DNA from: Actinomadura luteofluorescens
Lineage (GTDB): Bacteria > Actinomycetota > Actinomycetes > Streptosporangiales > Streptosporangiaceae
NCBI RefSeq assembly: GCF_013409365.1
Contig: NZ_JACCBA010000001.1
Coordinates: 5,146,001 to 5,210,000, forward strand
Direction: 5' to 3'
Length of the DNA stretch: 64,000 nt
Below, in pieces: positions 33,950-41,973 of the stretch. The notes under the pieces are model-generated. The model had not been told where the DNA came from and did no database searches. It saw nothing but the letters and a program-made list of their open reading frames with translations. The position numbers were made by a program, and so were the translations under genes. Positions within the stretch are counted from its first letter, which is position 1. Every line of letters begins with the position of its first letter.

Positions 33950-34106
33950 GCCCGTCCACTACTTGGACCACCGGCGATGGATCGAGGTCACGACCACCCC
34001 GCCCCGGCGGGCCACCGCCCGCGTGGTCACAGCCCACCTGGACCGATCGCCCGAGGCCGACGCAACGGCCTTCTGTATCGCCCGCATCGGGGAACCCCTG
34101 GCGTGA
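33950..34106 (+). pseudogene. C-terminal scrap of an unidentified gene
   Basis: Reads VHYLDHRRWIEVTTTPP, then TARVVTAHLDRSPEADATAF and ends IGEPLA-stop at 34104-34106. Composition is coding-like, but there is no start and no recognised family. Probably the tail of a gene lost in a rearrangement downstream of the GH5 gene. The remaining bases to 34279 show nothing. Confidence 0.35.
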
Positions 34107-34279
34107 TCCACCCTCACGGAATGGGACGAGGCGACCCGGGGAGCCGCGCGGTGGCCAGGTTGAGCCGGGCCTCCCGGGTGCCCGAAGGGGATGGGATCCG
34201 CCCGGCCGAGCGGGCGCCACCTGCTGCCCGGCACCGCGAAGGACGCCGAAGTCCTTCACCGGAAGAACCCCAGAAACGC

Positions 34280-34311
34280 AAAGTGGGACAGATGAGCATC
34301 TGCCCCACTTT
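34280..34311 (-). terminator. Terminator of tRNA-Leu
   Basis: Fifteen-base arms (34280-34294 and 34297-34311, one mismatch) with a two-base loop, ten bases beyond the 3' end of the tRNA on the minus strand, followed by GCGTTTC. Confidence 0.75.
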
Positions 34312-34320
34312 GTCGTGATG

Positions 34321-34406
34321 TGTCCGAGGGGGGACTTGAACCCCCATGCCCCGTAAAGGGCACTAGCACCTCAAGCTAGCGCGTCTGCCTATTCCGCCAC
34401 CCGGAC
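34321..34406 (-). tRNA. tRNA-Leu(GAG)
   Basis: 86 bases without encoded CCA. Acceptor GTCCGGG pairs with CTCGGAC (one G-T), discriminator A. Anticodon stem CTAGC/GCTAG with loop TTGAGGT gives anticodon GAG, reading CUC leucine codons. A long variable arm (GTGCCCTTTACGGGGCAT) is typical of class II tRNA-Leu, and the T arm is GGGGGTTCAAGTCCCCC. Confidence 0.97.
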
Positions 34407-34518
34407 CGGTCGCAGGCCGCAGCGGGGCTGCGGCGGCGGAGTTCACCATACCAAAGGTGGCGAGTCGCGGCGAAGTCGATCGGCGGGGCACCATGGGACG
34501 GTACGCGAGCGACACGAG

Positions 34519-35838
34519 GTGATGATTGTGGTGCGGCAGCCGACCGCCGAGGACGAGGTCGTCCGGCTCTGCCAGGAGCTGATCCGGATCGACACCAGCA
34601 ACCCGGGCGACCATTCGGGGCCGGGGGAGCGGGCCGCGGCGGAGTACGTCGCGGAGAAGCTGGAGGAGGTCGGGCTGGAGACCCAGATCTTCGAGTCGCA
34701 TCCGGGACGGGCCAGCCTGGTAGCGCGGATCGAGGGGGAGGATCCGTCCCGGGACGCGCTCCTCCTGCACGGGCATCTCGACGTGGTGCCCGCGCGCAAG
34801 GAGGACTGGACGCGCGATCCGTTCGGCGGGGAGATCGCCGACGGGTGCGTCTGGGGGCGCGGGGCCGTGGACATGAAGGACATGGACGCGATGATCCTCG
34901 CGGTGGCGCGCCAGCGGCTGCGGGAGGGGCGCAAGCCTCCGCGGGACGTGGTGCTCGCCTTCCTGGCCGACGAGGAGGCCGGGGGGAAGTGGGGCGCGCA
35001 CTGGCTGGTGCGGGAGCATCCCGAGCTGTTCGAGGGGTGCACCGAGGCCGTGGGGGAGGTCGGCGGGTTCAGCCTGACGGTGCCCGGGGACCGGCGGATG
35101 TACCTCATCGAGACGGCGGAGAAGGGCATCGCGTGGATGAACCTGACCGCCGCGGGGACGGCCGGGCACGGGTCGATGGTGCATCCGGACAACGCGGTCA
35201 CGGCGCTCGCGGCGGCGGTCGCGCGGCTGGGGGCGCACGAGTTCCCGGTGCGGCTGACGAAGTCGGTGCGGGCGTTCCTGGAGCGGGCCTGCATGGCGTA
35301 CGGCGTCGAATTCGATCCGGAAAGTCCGGAAAAGTGCCTTGAGGAGATCGGGCCGCTCGCGCGAATGATCGGCGCGACGCTGCGGAACACGCTCAATCCC
35401 ACGCGGCTGGACGCCGGTTACAAGGCGAATGTGATTCCGCAGACCGCCACGGCTCAGGTGGACGGACGATTCCTTCCCGGGCATGAAACGGAATTCTTCG
35501 CGACGGTGGACGAACTTCTCGGTCCGGACGTTCAGCGGGATTTCATCCACCACGACATCGCGCTCGAGACGGACTACGAGGGTGCGCTCGTCGCCGCGAT
35601 GGAAGCGGCGCTGACCTCGGAGGACGAGGGTGCGCTGCCGGTGCCGTACTGCCTGAGCGGCGGGACGGACGCCAAGGCGTTCTCCACGCTGGGCATGCGG
35701 TGCTTCGGTTTCGCGCCGCTGAAATTGCCCCCAGAGTTGGACTTTTCCGGAATGTTCCATGGCGTCGACGAGCGCGTTCCCGTGGACGGGCTGCGTTTCG
35801 GAGTGAGGGTGCTCGACAAATTCCTTGATCGCTCCTGA
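34519..35838 (+). CDS. M20-family metallopeptidase
   Basis: A 439-residue cytoplasmic zinc peptidase of the ArgE/DapE/carboxypeptidase G2 family. Zinc ligands and catalytic residues: LLLHGHLDVVPA, GRGAVDMKDMDA, DEEAGGKWGAHW and a late His in CLSGGTDAKAF region context. The dimerisation domain follows near GTAGHGSMVHPDNAV. It probably hydrolyses dipeptides or N-acyl amino acids; a role in diaminopimelate synthesis is possible but it lacks dap neighbours. Start ATG 34519 follows GAGGTG. Confidence 0.88.
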   Translation: MMIVVRQPTAEDEVVRLCQELIRIDTSNPGDHSGPGERAAAEYVAEKLEEVGLETQIFESHPGRASLVARIEGEDPSRDALLLHGHLDVVPARKEDWTRDPFGGEIADGCVWGRGAVDMKDMDAMILAVARQRLREGRKPPRDVVLAFLADEEAGGKWGAHWLVREHPELFEGCTEAVGEVGGFSLTVPGDRRMYLIETAEKGIAWMNLTAAGTAGHGSMVHPDNAVTALAAAVARLGAHEFPVRLTKSVRAFLERACMAYGVEFDPESPEKCLEEIGPLARMIGATLRNTLNPTRLDAGYKANVIPQTATAQVDGRFLPGHETEFFATVDELLGPDVQRDFIHHDIALETDYEGALVAAMEAALTSEDEGALPVPYCLSGGTDAKAFSTLGMRCFGFAPLKLPPELDFSGMFHGVDERVPVDGLRFGVRVLDKFLDRS

Positions 35839-35917
35839 ATTTGCCATCACCAGAGCTTTCCGTGGTGCTATCGTCACCATTCGTTGAGGACGGATCGGTC
35901 GCGGTGGAGGTTGTCCG

Positions 35918-36625
35918 GTGGCAGGTGGCGCGGTGTGGGTCAGGACGGTCTCCGTCCTGCTGCGCCGCGCCGCCGGCGGACGTTCCCTGCGGCGCCTGCT
36001 GGTCCTCGGCGGGCTGCTGATCGCCGGCTGGCTCCTCGGGGGCGCGGCGCAGACCGCGCACGCCGACGAGCCCCCGCCGGCGCCCGTGACGGGGGTAGTC
36101 GAGAAGGCGCCCCTGCTGGGCGACGCGGTCCAGACCGTGCGCGAGCACCGGCCGGTGCAGGCGCCCGCTGTCACCGACCCGGTCGAGGTCGTGCACGTGG
36201 TGGCGCCGGAACCGCGCGCGGAGAAGGTCGTGCAGGACGTGCCGCCGCCCCGGCCGGAGGTTCGGGGCGAACCGGTGATCAAGCGTTCCCCCCGGTCGGT
36301 CGTGACCGAGAACGCCGCCGCGTCTGAGCCGTACCGCCGGCCGTCCGCGCCCGCCGTCTCCAGCCTTTCCCCGGCGCGACCGAGCGCCGGCCATGCGGCG
36401 CGTCACGTCGTCGTCCGGCACCACCCGGCGCCCATTCCGTCGCCCGAGAAGCCCGGTACGCATTCGGCGACCGGCGGCTTCATCGTGGCCGGCGTCGCCG
36501 CCGGGTTCCCGGCGGCGGGGACGTGGGTCCCCGCACCTCATCGGGCATCGCCGCGCCCCGTCTTCGGCGCGGTCCCGCCGGCCGTCCGCACCGCCGCGGA
36601 CGAGCCCTCCTTCGCGCCCGACTAG
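35918..36625 (+). CDS. Exported proline-rich protein next to the chaplin-like gene
   Basis: 235 residues from GTG (GGTGGAGG upstream). N-terminal helix LLVLGGLLIAGWLLGGAAQTAHAD is a signal or anchor, cut near AHAD. The rest is Pro/Val/Ala-rich and disordered, with Arg/His stretches (ARHVVVRHHPAP) and a short hydrophobic GGFIVAGVAAGFPAAG near the end. No domain recognised. It runs the same way as the chaplin-like gene 134 bases on and probably belongs to the same surface system. Confidence 0.65.
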   Translation: MAGGAVWVRTVSVLLRRAAGGRSLRRLLVLGGLLIAGWLLGGAAQTAHADEPPPAPVTGVVEKAPLLGDAVQTVREHRPVQAPAVTDPVEVVHVVAPEPRAEKVVQDVPPPRPEVRGEPVIKRSPRSVVTENAAASEPYRRPSAPAVSSLSPARPSAGHAARHVVVRHHPAPIPSPEKPGTHSATGGFIVAGVAAGFPAAGTWVPAPHRASPRPVFGAVPPAVRTAADEPSFAPD

Positions 36626-36759
36626 TTCCCGGCCACAGTCTCCGGACGCGTGCCCGTGCGGCTCGGGCGTGCCGATCCGGTCTTCCGCCGTGCCCTCATG
36701 TGCGGCCTTCCCCCGAGACACACGTCTCTCTTCTCCACCAACTCTTCTCTAGGAGCATC

Positions 36760-38625
36760 ATGCGAACGTGGGCAAAGGGCACCTCCCGTGCCGTGCTGAC
36801 CGCGGGCTTCGTCGCCCTCGGCGTGAGCGCCATCCCCGTCAACGCCTTCGCCGACGTCACGACCGGCAGCGGCGGAGTCCTGAGCGGCAACCAGGTGAAC
36901 GCGCCGATCTCCGCGCCCGTCGACGTGAGCGGCAACGGCGCCGCGCTGGTCGGCGGCAGCCGGGCGGTGTCCCGCGGCGGCGCCAAGGTCGACCAGGGCG
37001 GCAGCGGCGGCGGCCAGCGGACGTCCGGCAAGCGCGGCGTCGCCTCCGGGAACCAGGTCAATGCCCCCATCTCGGTGCCGGTGAACGCCTGCGGCAACGC
37101 CGTCGCCGTCGTCGGCGGGGCGCAGGCGGGCTGCGAGGGCGGCGCCAAGGTCAAGGGCAGCGGCAACGGCGGCCAGACCACGGACGGCACGGACGGCGTC
37201 CTCGCGGGCAACCAGGTGAAGGCCCCGGTCTCCGCGCCGGTCAACGTGTGCGGCAACGCCGTCGCGGTCGTCGGCGGGGCGCTCGCGGGCTGCGACGGGG
37301 GCTCGCAGGTCAAGAACGGTGGGAACACCGGATCGAAGCAGCAGACGTCCGGCGTCCGCGCCGTCGGGAGCGGCAACCAGGCCGACGTTCCGATCAGCGT
37401 GCCCGTGGACGTCTGCGGCAACGCGGTCGGCAACGCGGTGGCGGCGTGCGAGGGCGGCGCCTCCGTCCGCAACGGCGGCCACGGGACCGGGCGGCAGACC
37501 ACTTCCGGCGTGCGCGGGATCCTCTCCGGGAACCAGGGCAACGCCCCGATCAGCATCCCGGTGACGGCCTGCGGCAACGCCGCGGCGCTCGTCGGGGAGG
37601 CCGGCGCGCTGTGCGAGGGCGGCGCGCACGTGCGCAGCGGCTCCGGGGGCGACCAGCAGACCTCCGGGGTGCGCGGCATCCTGTCCGGGAACCAGGGCAA
37701 CGCCCCGATCTCCGTTCCCGCCGAGGTCTGTGGCAACGCGGCGGCCGTCGTCGGCCGGGCGGCGGCGGCGTGCGACGGCCAGTCGCTCGTCAAGGGGTCG
37801 CACGGCTCCGGCGGCAAGACGTCCGGCGACAAGGGCACCGGCTCAGGGAACCAGGCGAACGCGCCGGTCCAGGTCCCCGCGGAGGTGTGCGGCAACGCCG
37901 CCGCCGTGGTCGGGGCGGCCGCCGCGCTGTGCGACGAGCCTGGCAACGGCGGGTACGAGCCCTACTCCCGGACGGCCGGCACCGCGCCGCGCCCCGGCTC
38001 GAAGATCGACCCGCCCGCGGTCGGCGGCCTCGACGGCGTTCCCGTCCTGAACGGCGGGACCGGCCTCGCCGGCGCCCTGCCGGCGCGGGGCCGCAACCAG
38101 CGCACCGCGCTCGACGGCGACGGGGCGCCGGTGGCGGTCTCGCTCCTGGACACCCGGGCCCTCCCGGGCGGCGCGGACCTCCCCGCGGTGAACGGCCGGA
38201 GTGCGTCGGCCGGCACGGGCCTGCCGCAGGTGCCCGGCCTGCCGAAGGTCGGCGTCCTCCCGAACGTGACGGGAGCGTCGCAGGTGCTTCCCGGGACGAA
38301 GGTGATTCCCCAGGCCCAGGACCTGGCCGGGAAGAGCGCGCCGGTGAGGGCCGGCGCGCGGCGCGTCCGGCCGGACGCGAAGGCGCCGGGCACGATCTCG
38401 GTGCCCGCGAAGCCGGCCCTCCCGGTCGACGTGCACGCCGTGGCGGCCGCCGGGACCGCGCAGGTGCCGGACGGGATCGGCCGGATCAGCCCGGTCGCGT
38501 CCACGCAGACGATCACGCCGGGGACCAGGGCGGGCGCGACGCTGCTGGCGGCGGTGTCGGGGCTGCTGGCCGCCGCGGCCGGGACCCTGGCGCTGGCCCG
38601 GCGGATCCGGGTGGGCCGCCGCTAG
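36760..38625 (+). CDS. Seven-repeat chaplin-like surface protein with C-terminal membrane anchor
   Basis: 621 residues. Signal peptide ends near NAFADV. Then seven chaplin-like units about 61 residues apart, each like SGNQVNAPISVPVNACGN followed by a hydrophobic AVAVVGGAQAGC. Units 2-7 keep the two Cys of chaplins; unit 1 has Ser at both (DVSGNGAALVGG, then AVSRGG). Unit 4 is three residues shorter. A Pro/Gly linker follows, and the end is a membrane helix (ATLLAAVSGLLAAAAGTLALA) with an Arg-rich tail. Long chaplins in Streptomyces have one or two units and a sortase signal; no LPxTG or LAxTG precedes the helix here. ATG has AGGAG five bases upstream. Likely assembles on aerial hyphae or the wall. 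Confidence 0.85.
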   Translation: MRTWAKGTSRAVLTAGFVALGVSAIPVNAFADVTTGSGGVLSGNQVNAPISAPVDVSGNGAALVGGSRAVSRGGAKVDQGGSGGGQRTSGKRGVASGNQVNAPISVPVNACGNAVAVVGGAQAGCEGGAKVKGSGNGGQTTDGTDGVLAGNQVKAPVSAPVNVCGNAVAVVGGALAGCDGGSQVKNGGNTGSKQQTSGVRAVGSGNQADVPISVPVDVCGNAVGNAVAACEGGASVRNGGHGTGRQTTSGVRGILSGNQGNAPISIPVTACGNAAALVGEAGALCEGGAHVRSGSGGDQQTSGVRGILSGNQGNAPISVPAEVCGNAAAVVGRAAAACDGQSLVKGSHGSGGKTSGDKGTGSGNQANAPVQVPAEVCGNAAAVVGAAAALCDEPGNGGYEPYSRTAGTAPRPGSKIDPPAVGGLDGVPVLNGGTGLAGALPARGRNQRTALDGDGAPVAVSLLDTRALPGGADLPAVNGRSASAGTGLPQVPGLPKVGVLPNVTGASQVLPGTKVIPQAQDLAGKSAPVRAGARRVRPDAKAPGTISVPAKPALPVDVHAVAAAGTAQVPDGIGRISPVASTQTITPGTRAGATLLAAVSGLLAAAAGTLALARRIRVGRR

Positions 38626-38673
38626 ATCCACCAGACCGCGGGTGAGCCGGCCTCGGGCCGGTGTGCGGAGGAC

Positions 38674-38712
38674 CTTCGCCCGTCCCGGAGGCGCGGACCG
38701 GGGCGGGCGAAG
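38674..38712 (+). terminator. Terminator of the chaplin-like gene
   Basis: CTTCGCCCGTCCCGG (38674-38688) pairs with 38698-38712 with one G-T pair; nine-base loop; 48 bases after the stop. Confidence 0.65.
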
Positions 38713-38814
38713 CCGTATCCGCGGGCGGGCCGGCCGAGGCCGCGGCGGACACAGTAACGTCACGTCAGGGAATCCGTACGCAGTGCTACGCTCCGGACAG
38801 GCCGCTGGGAACGG

Positions 38815-39000
38815 TCAGAACGTACGGACGGCGCGGATGACCTTGCGGCGCAGTTGAATACGACGGCGGCCGTCCGGGTACAGGCGCAAGCGATCGAGTT
38901 CCCACCCGCCGTGCTCCGCGTGCTCGGTCATGATCCGCCGGGCGGCGTCACGGGTGGTACCGCGCGGCAGTGACAGGACGAGGTAGGTGTACTCCGCCAT
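38815..39000 (-). CDS. DUF5703-family small protein
   Basis: 61 residues (MAEYTYLVLSLPRGTTRDAA, then HAEHGGWELDRLRLYPDGRRRIQLRRKVIRA). A conserved small actinobacterial family of unknown function, often found near topA as here. ATG 39000; a further in-frame ATG three codons upstream is possible. Basic C-terminus. Confidence 0.85.
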   Translation of the reverse strand: MAEYTYLVLSLPRGTTRDAARRIMTEHAEHGGWELDRLRLYPDGRRRIQLRRKVIRAVRTF

Positions 39001-39254
39001 TGCGACCATTATTACTTGGTCTACCGGCCGTGCGGCACCGTACCGTGGCCTCCCGGTCCGCGCGGCGTGCGGCGGCATGTCATCCTGTCGGGGGCGTGCG
39101 GCGGTGAGAATCCCGCCCCTCCGCGGGGGCGGCACGATGATCGCGAGGCGGCGGCGGGACGGCGCGGGCACAAACACGCCGCCATGCGACGTTGTACGAA
39201 GCCGGTAGGAAGAACCTGAGTCAGAGGAACCGAGACAGCGAGGTTGGAGCGACT

Positions 39255-41945
39255 GTGCCAGCCAAGAACGGCACCGCGAACAGTGGCCGGGGCAACGGGG
39301 CGGGAACGCGCCTGGTGATCGTCGAGTCGCCCGCGAAGGCGAAGACGATCGCCGGTTACCTGGGCCGCGGCTACATCGTGGAGTCCAGTATCGGCCATAT
39401 CCGGGACCTGCCCGGAAGCGCCTCGGAGGTGCCGGCCAAGTACAAGGGCGAGCCGTGGGCGAAGCTCGGCGTGAACGTCGAGCACGAGTTCGAACCCCTC
39501 TACGTGGTCAACTCCGACAAGCGCCAGCAGGTCCAGAAGCTCAAGAAGCTGCTCGCCGAGGCCGACGAGCTCTTCCTCGCGACGGACGAGGACCGGGAGG
39601 GCGAGGCGATCGCCTGGCACCTCCAGGACGTCCTGAAGCCGAAGGTCCCCGTGCACCGGATGGTCTTCAACGAGATCACCAAGGACGCGATCCAGCGCGC
39701 CGCCGCGAACCCGCGCCAGCTGAACATGCGCCTGGTGGACGCGCAGGAGACGCGCCGCATCCTGGACCGCCTCTACGGGTACGAGGTCAGCCCCGTCCTG
39801 TGGAAGAAGGTCATGCCGAAGCTGTCGGCGGGCCGCGTGCAGTCGGTGGCGACGCGGCTGGTCGTCGAGCGGGAGCGGGAGCGGATCGCGTTCGTCCCCG
39901 CCCACTACTGGGACATCGCGGCCCAGTTCGACACCGGCAAGGACGAGGAGCCGACGGCGTTCAAGGCCGGGCTCGTCTCCGTGGACGGCAGGCGCGTCGC
40001 GCAGGGCCGCGACTTCGGCTCCGACGGCGCCCTGAAGACGCGGGACGCGCTGCACCTGGACGAGGCCGCCGCGACGGCCCTCGCCGAGCGCCTCCGCGGC
40101 CGCCCGTACGAGGTGAAATCGGTCGAGCGCAAGCCGTACACGCGCCGCCCGTACCCCCCGTTCCGGACGACGACCCTCCAGCAGGAGGCCAGCCGCAAGC
40201 TGAACTACTCGGCGAAGTACACGATGTCGGTGGCGCAGAAGCTGTACGAGAACGGCTTCATCACCTACATGCGAACCGACTCGATCACGCTGTCGGAGAC
40301 GGCGATCACGGCGGCGCGGCGGCAGGCGGCGTCGCTGTTCGGCGGCGAGTACGTCCCTGACAAGCCGCGCGTCTACACGTCCAAGGTGAAGAACGCGCAG
40401 GAGGCGCACGAGGCGATCCGCCCGGCGGGCGAGACGTTCCGCACGCCCGCGGAGACGGGCCTGTCCGGCGACCAGTTCCGCCTGTACGAGCTGATCTGGA
40501 AGCGCACGATCGCGTCCCAGATGAAGGACGCCGCGGGCCAGTCGGTGTCGATCCGGGTCACCGGGGTGTCGACGCGGAACGAGCGCGCGGAGTTCGGCGC
40601 GACCGGCAAGACGATCACGTTCCACGGTTTCCTCAAGGCCTACGTGGAGAGCGCCGACGACCCGTCCACGGACCGCGACGACCAGGAGCGGCGGCTGCCG
40701 AACCTGGCCGAGGGCGACCCGCTGACCGCGAGCGCGGTCGACGCCGAGGGCCACTCGACCCGCCCGCCGGCCCGCTACACCGAGGCCAGCCTGGTCAAGG
40801 AGCTGGAGGAGCGGGAGATCGGGCGCCCGTCGACCTACGCCTCGATCATCGGGACGATCCTGGCGCGCGAGTACGTGTTCAAGAAGGGCACGGCGCTCGT
40901 CCCGTCGTTCCTGGCGTTCGCCGTGGTCAACCTGCTGGAGCAGCACTTCGGAAACCTGGTCGACTACGACTTCACCGCCCACATGGAGGACGGTCTCGAC
41001 GAGATCGCCCGCGGCGAGGCCGAGCGCGTCCGCTGGCTGACCAGGTTCTACTTCGGCGACACCGGCGAGGAGGGACTGAAGGAGCTGGTCGGCGACATCG
41101 GCGACATCGACGCCAAGGGGATCAGCTCGTTCCCGATCAAGGGGACCGACATCATGGTGCGGGTCGGCCGGTACGGGCCGTACCTCGACCGCGACGGCGA
41201 GCGCGTCAACATCCCCGAGGACATCGCGCCGGACGAGCTGACCGCGGAGAAGGCCGAGGAGCTGTTCGCGCAGCCGTCGGGCGACCGGGAGCTCGGCACC
41301 GACCCGGAGACCGGACACATGATCGTCGCCAAGTCGGGGCGGTTCGGTCCCTACGTCACCGAGATCCTGCCCGAGCCGGCGCCCCCGGCCGACGGCAAGA
41401 AGCGGACGAAGAAGGCCGACGCCGCCAAGCCGCGCACGTCGTCGCTGTTCAAGTCGATGTCGCTCGACACGATCACGCTCGACGACGCGCTGAAGCTGCT
41501 GTCGCTGCCGCGCACGCTGGGCGAGCTGGACGGCGAGCCGGTGACCGCGCAGAACGGCCGGTTCGGCCCGTACATCAAGCGGGGCTCCGACAGCCGGTCG
41601 CTCGGCTCGGAGGACGAGCTGTTCACGGTCACGCTGGAGCGGGCGAAGGAGCTGCTGGCGCAGCCCAAGCAGCGCGGCCGCCGGGCCGCGGCCGCCGCGC
41701 CGCTGCGCGAGCTGGGCAAGGACCCGGCGAGCGGGGAGCCGGTCGTGGTGAAGGAGGGCCGGTTCGGCCCGTACGTCACCGACGGCGAGACGAACGCGAG
41801 CCTGCGCAAGGGCGACGAGGTCGAGTCGATCACGATCCAGCGCGCGGCGGAGCTGCTCGCGGAGCGCCGGGAGAAGGTCGCCGCGGGCGGCGGGAAGAAG
41901 AAGGCGGCACCGCGCCGTCGAACCTCCGCAAAGTCCGGTTCATAG
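39255..41945 (+). CDS. topA: DNA topoisomerase I (type IA)
   Basis: 896 residues from GTG 39255, which has GGAG six bases upstream. Relaxes negative supercoils. Toprim domain LVIVESPAKAKTIAGYLG with the acidic DEDREGEAIAWHL, and the active-site Tyr338 in GFITYMRTDSITLSE. The C-terminal third carries repeats of GRFGPYV (at least four) followed by a Lys/Arg-rich tail (GGGKKKAAPRRRTS), as usual in actinobacterial TopA, which lacks zinc fingers. Followed 28 bases later by the tmk fusion, and then holB: a replication gene cluster conserved in actinobacteria. Confidence 0.97.
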   Translation: MPAKNGTANSGRGNGAGTRLVIVESPAKAKTIAGYLGRGYIVESSIGHIRDLPGSASEVPAKYKGEPWAKLGVNVEHEFEPLYVVNSDKRQQVQKLKKLLAEADELFLATDEDREGEAIAWHLQDVLKPKVPVHRMVFNEITKDAIQRAAANPRQLNMRLVDAQETRRILDRLYGYEVSPVLWKKVMPKLSAGRVQSVATRLVVERERERIAFVPAHYWDIAAQFDTGKDEEPTAFKAGLVSVDGRRVAQGRDFGSDGALKTRDALHLDEAAATALAERLRGRPYEVKSVERKPYTRRPYPPFRTTTLQQEASRKLNYSAKYTMSVAQKLYENGFITYMRTDSITLSETAITAARRQAASLFGGEYVPDKPRVYTSKVKNAQEAHEAIRPAGETFRTPAETGLSGDQFRLYELIWKRTIASQMKDAAGQSVSIRVTGVSTRNERAEFGATGKTITFHGFLKAYVESADDPSTDRDDQERRLPNLAEGDPLTASAVDAEGHSTRPPARYTEASLVKELEEREIGRPSTYASIIGTILAREYVFKKGTALVPSFLAFAVVNLLEQHFGNLVDYDFTAHMEDGLDEIARGEAERVRWLTRFYFGDTGEEGLKELVGDIGDIDAKGISSFPIKGTDIMVRVGRYGPYLDRDGERVNIPEDIAPDELTAEKAEELFAQPSGDRELGTDPETGHMIVAKSGRFGPYVTEILPEPAPPADGKKRTKKADAAKPRTSSLFKSMSLDTITLDDALKLLSLPRTLGELDGEPVTAQNGRFGPYIKRGSDSRSLGSEDELFTVTLERAKELLAQPKQRGRRAAAAAPLRELGKDPASGEPVVVKEGRFGPYVTDGETNASLRKGDEVESITIQRAAELLAERREKVAAGGGKKKAAPRRRTSAKSGS

Positions 41946-41973
41946 GGACATCTACGCCGATACCCTGACCGAC

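Noticed and set aside
36880..37960. Regularly spaced repeats that might suggest a CRISPR array
   Set aside because: The repeats are imperfect, keep one reading frame and encode chaplin-like units; spacing follows codons.
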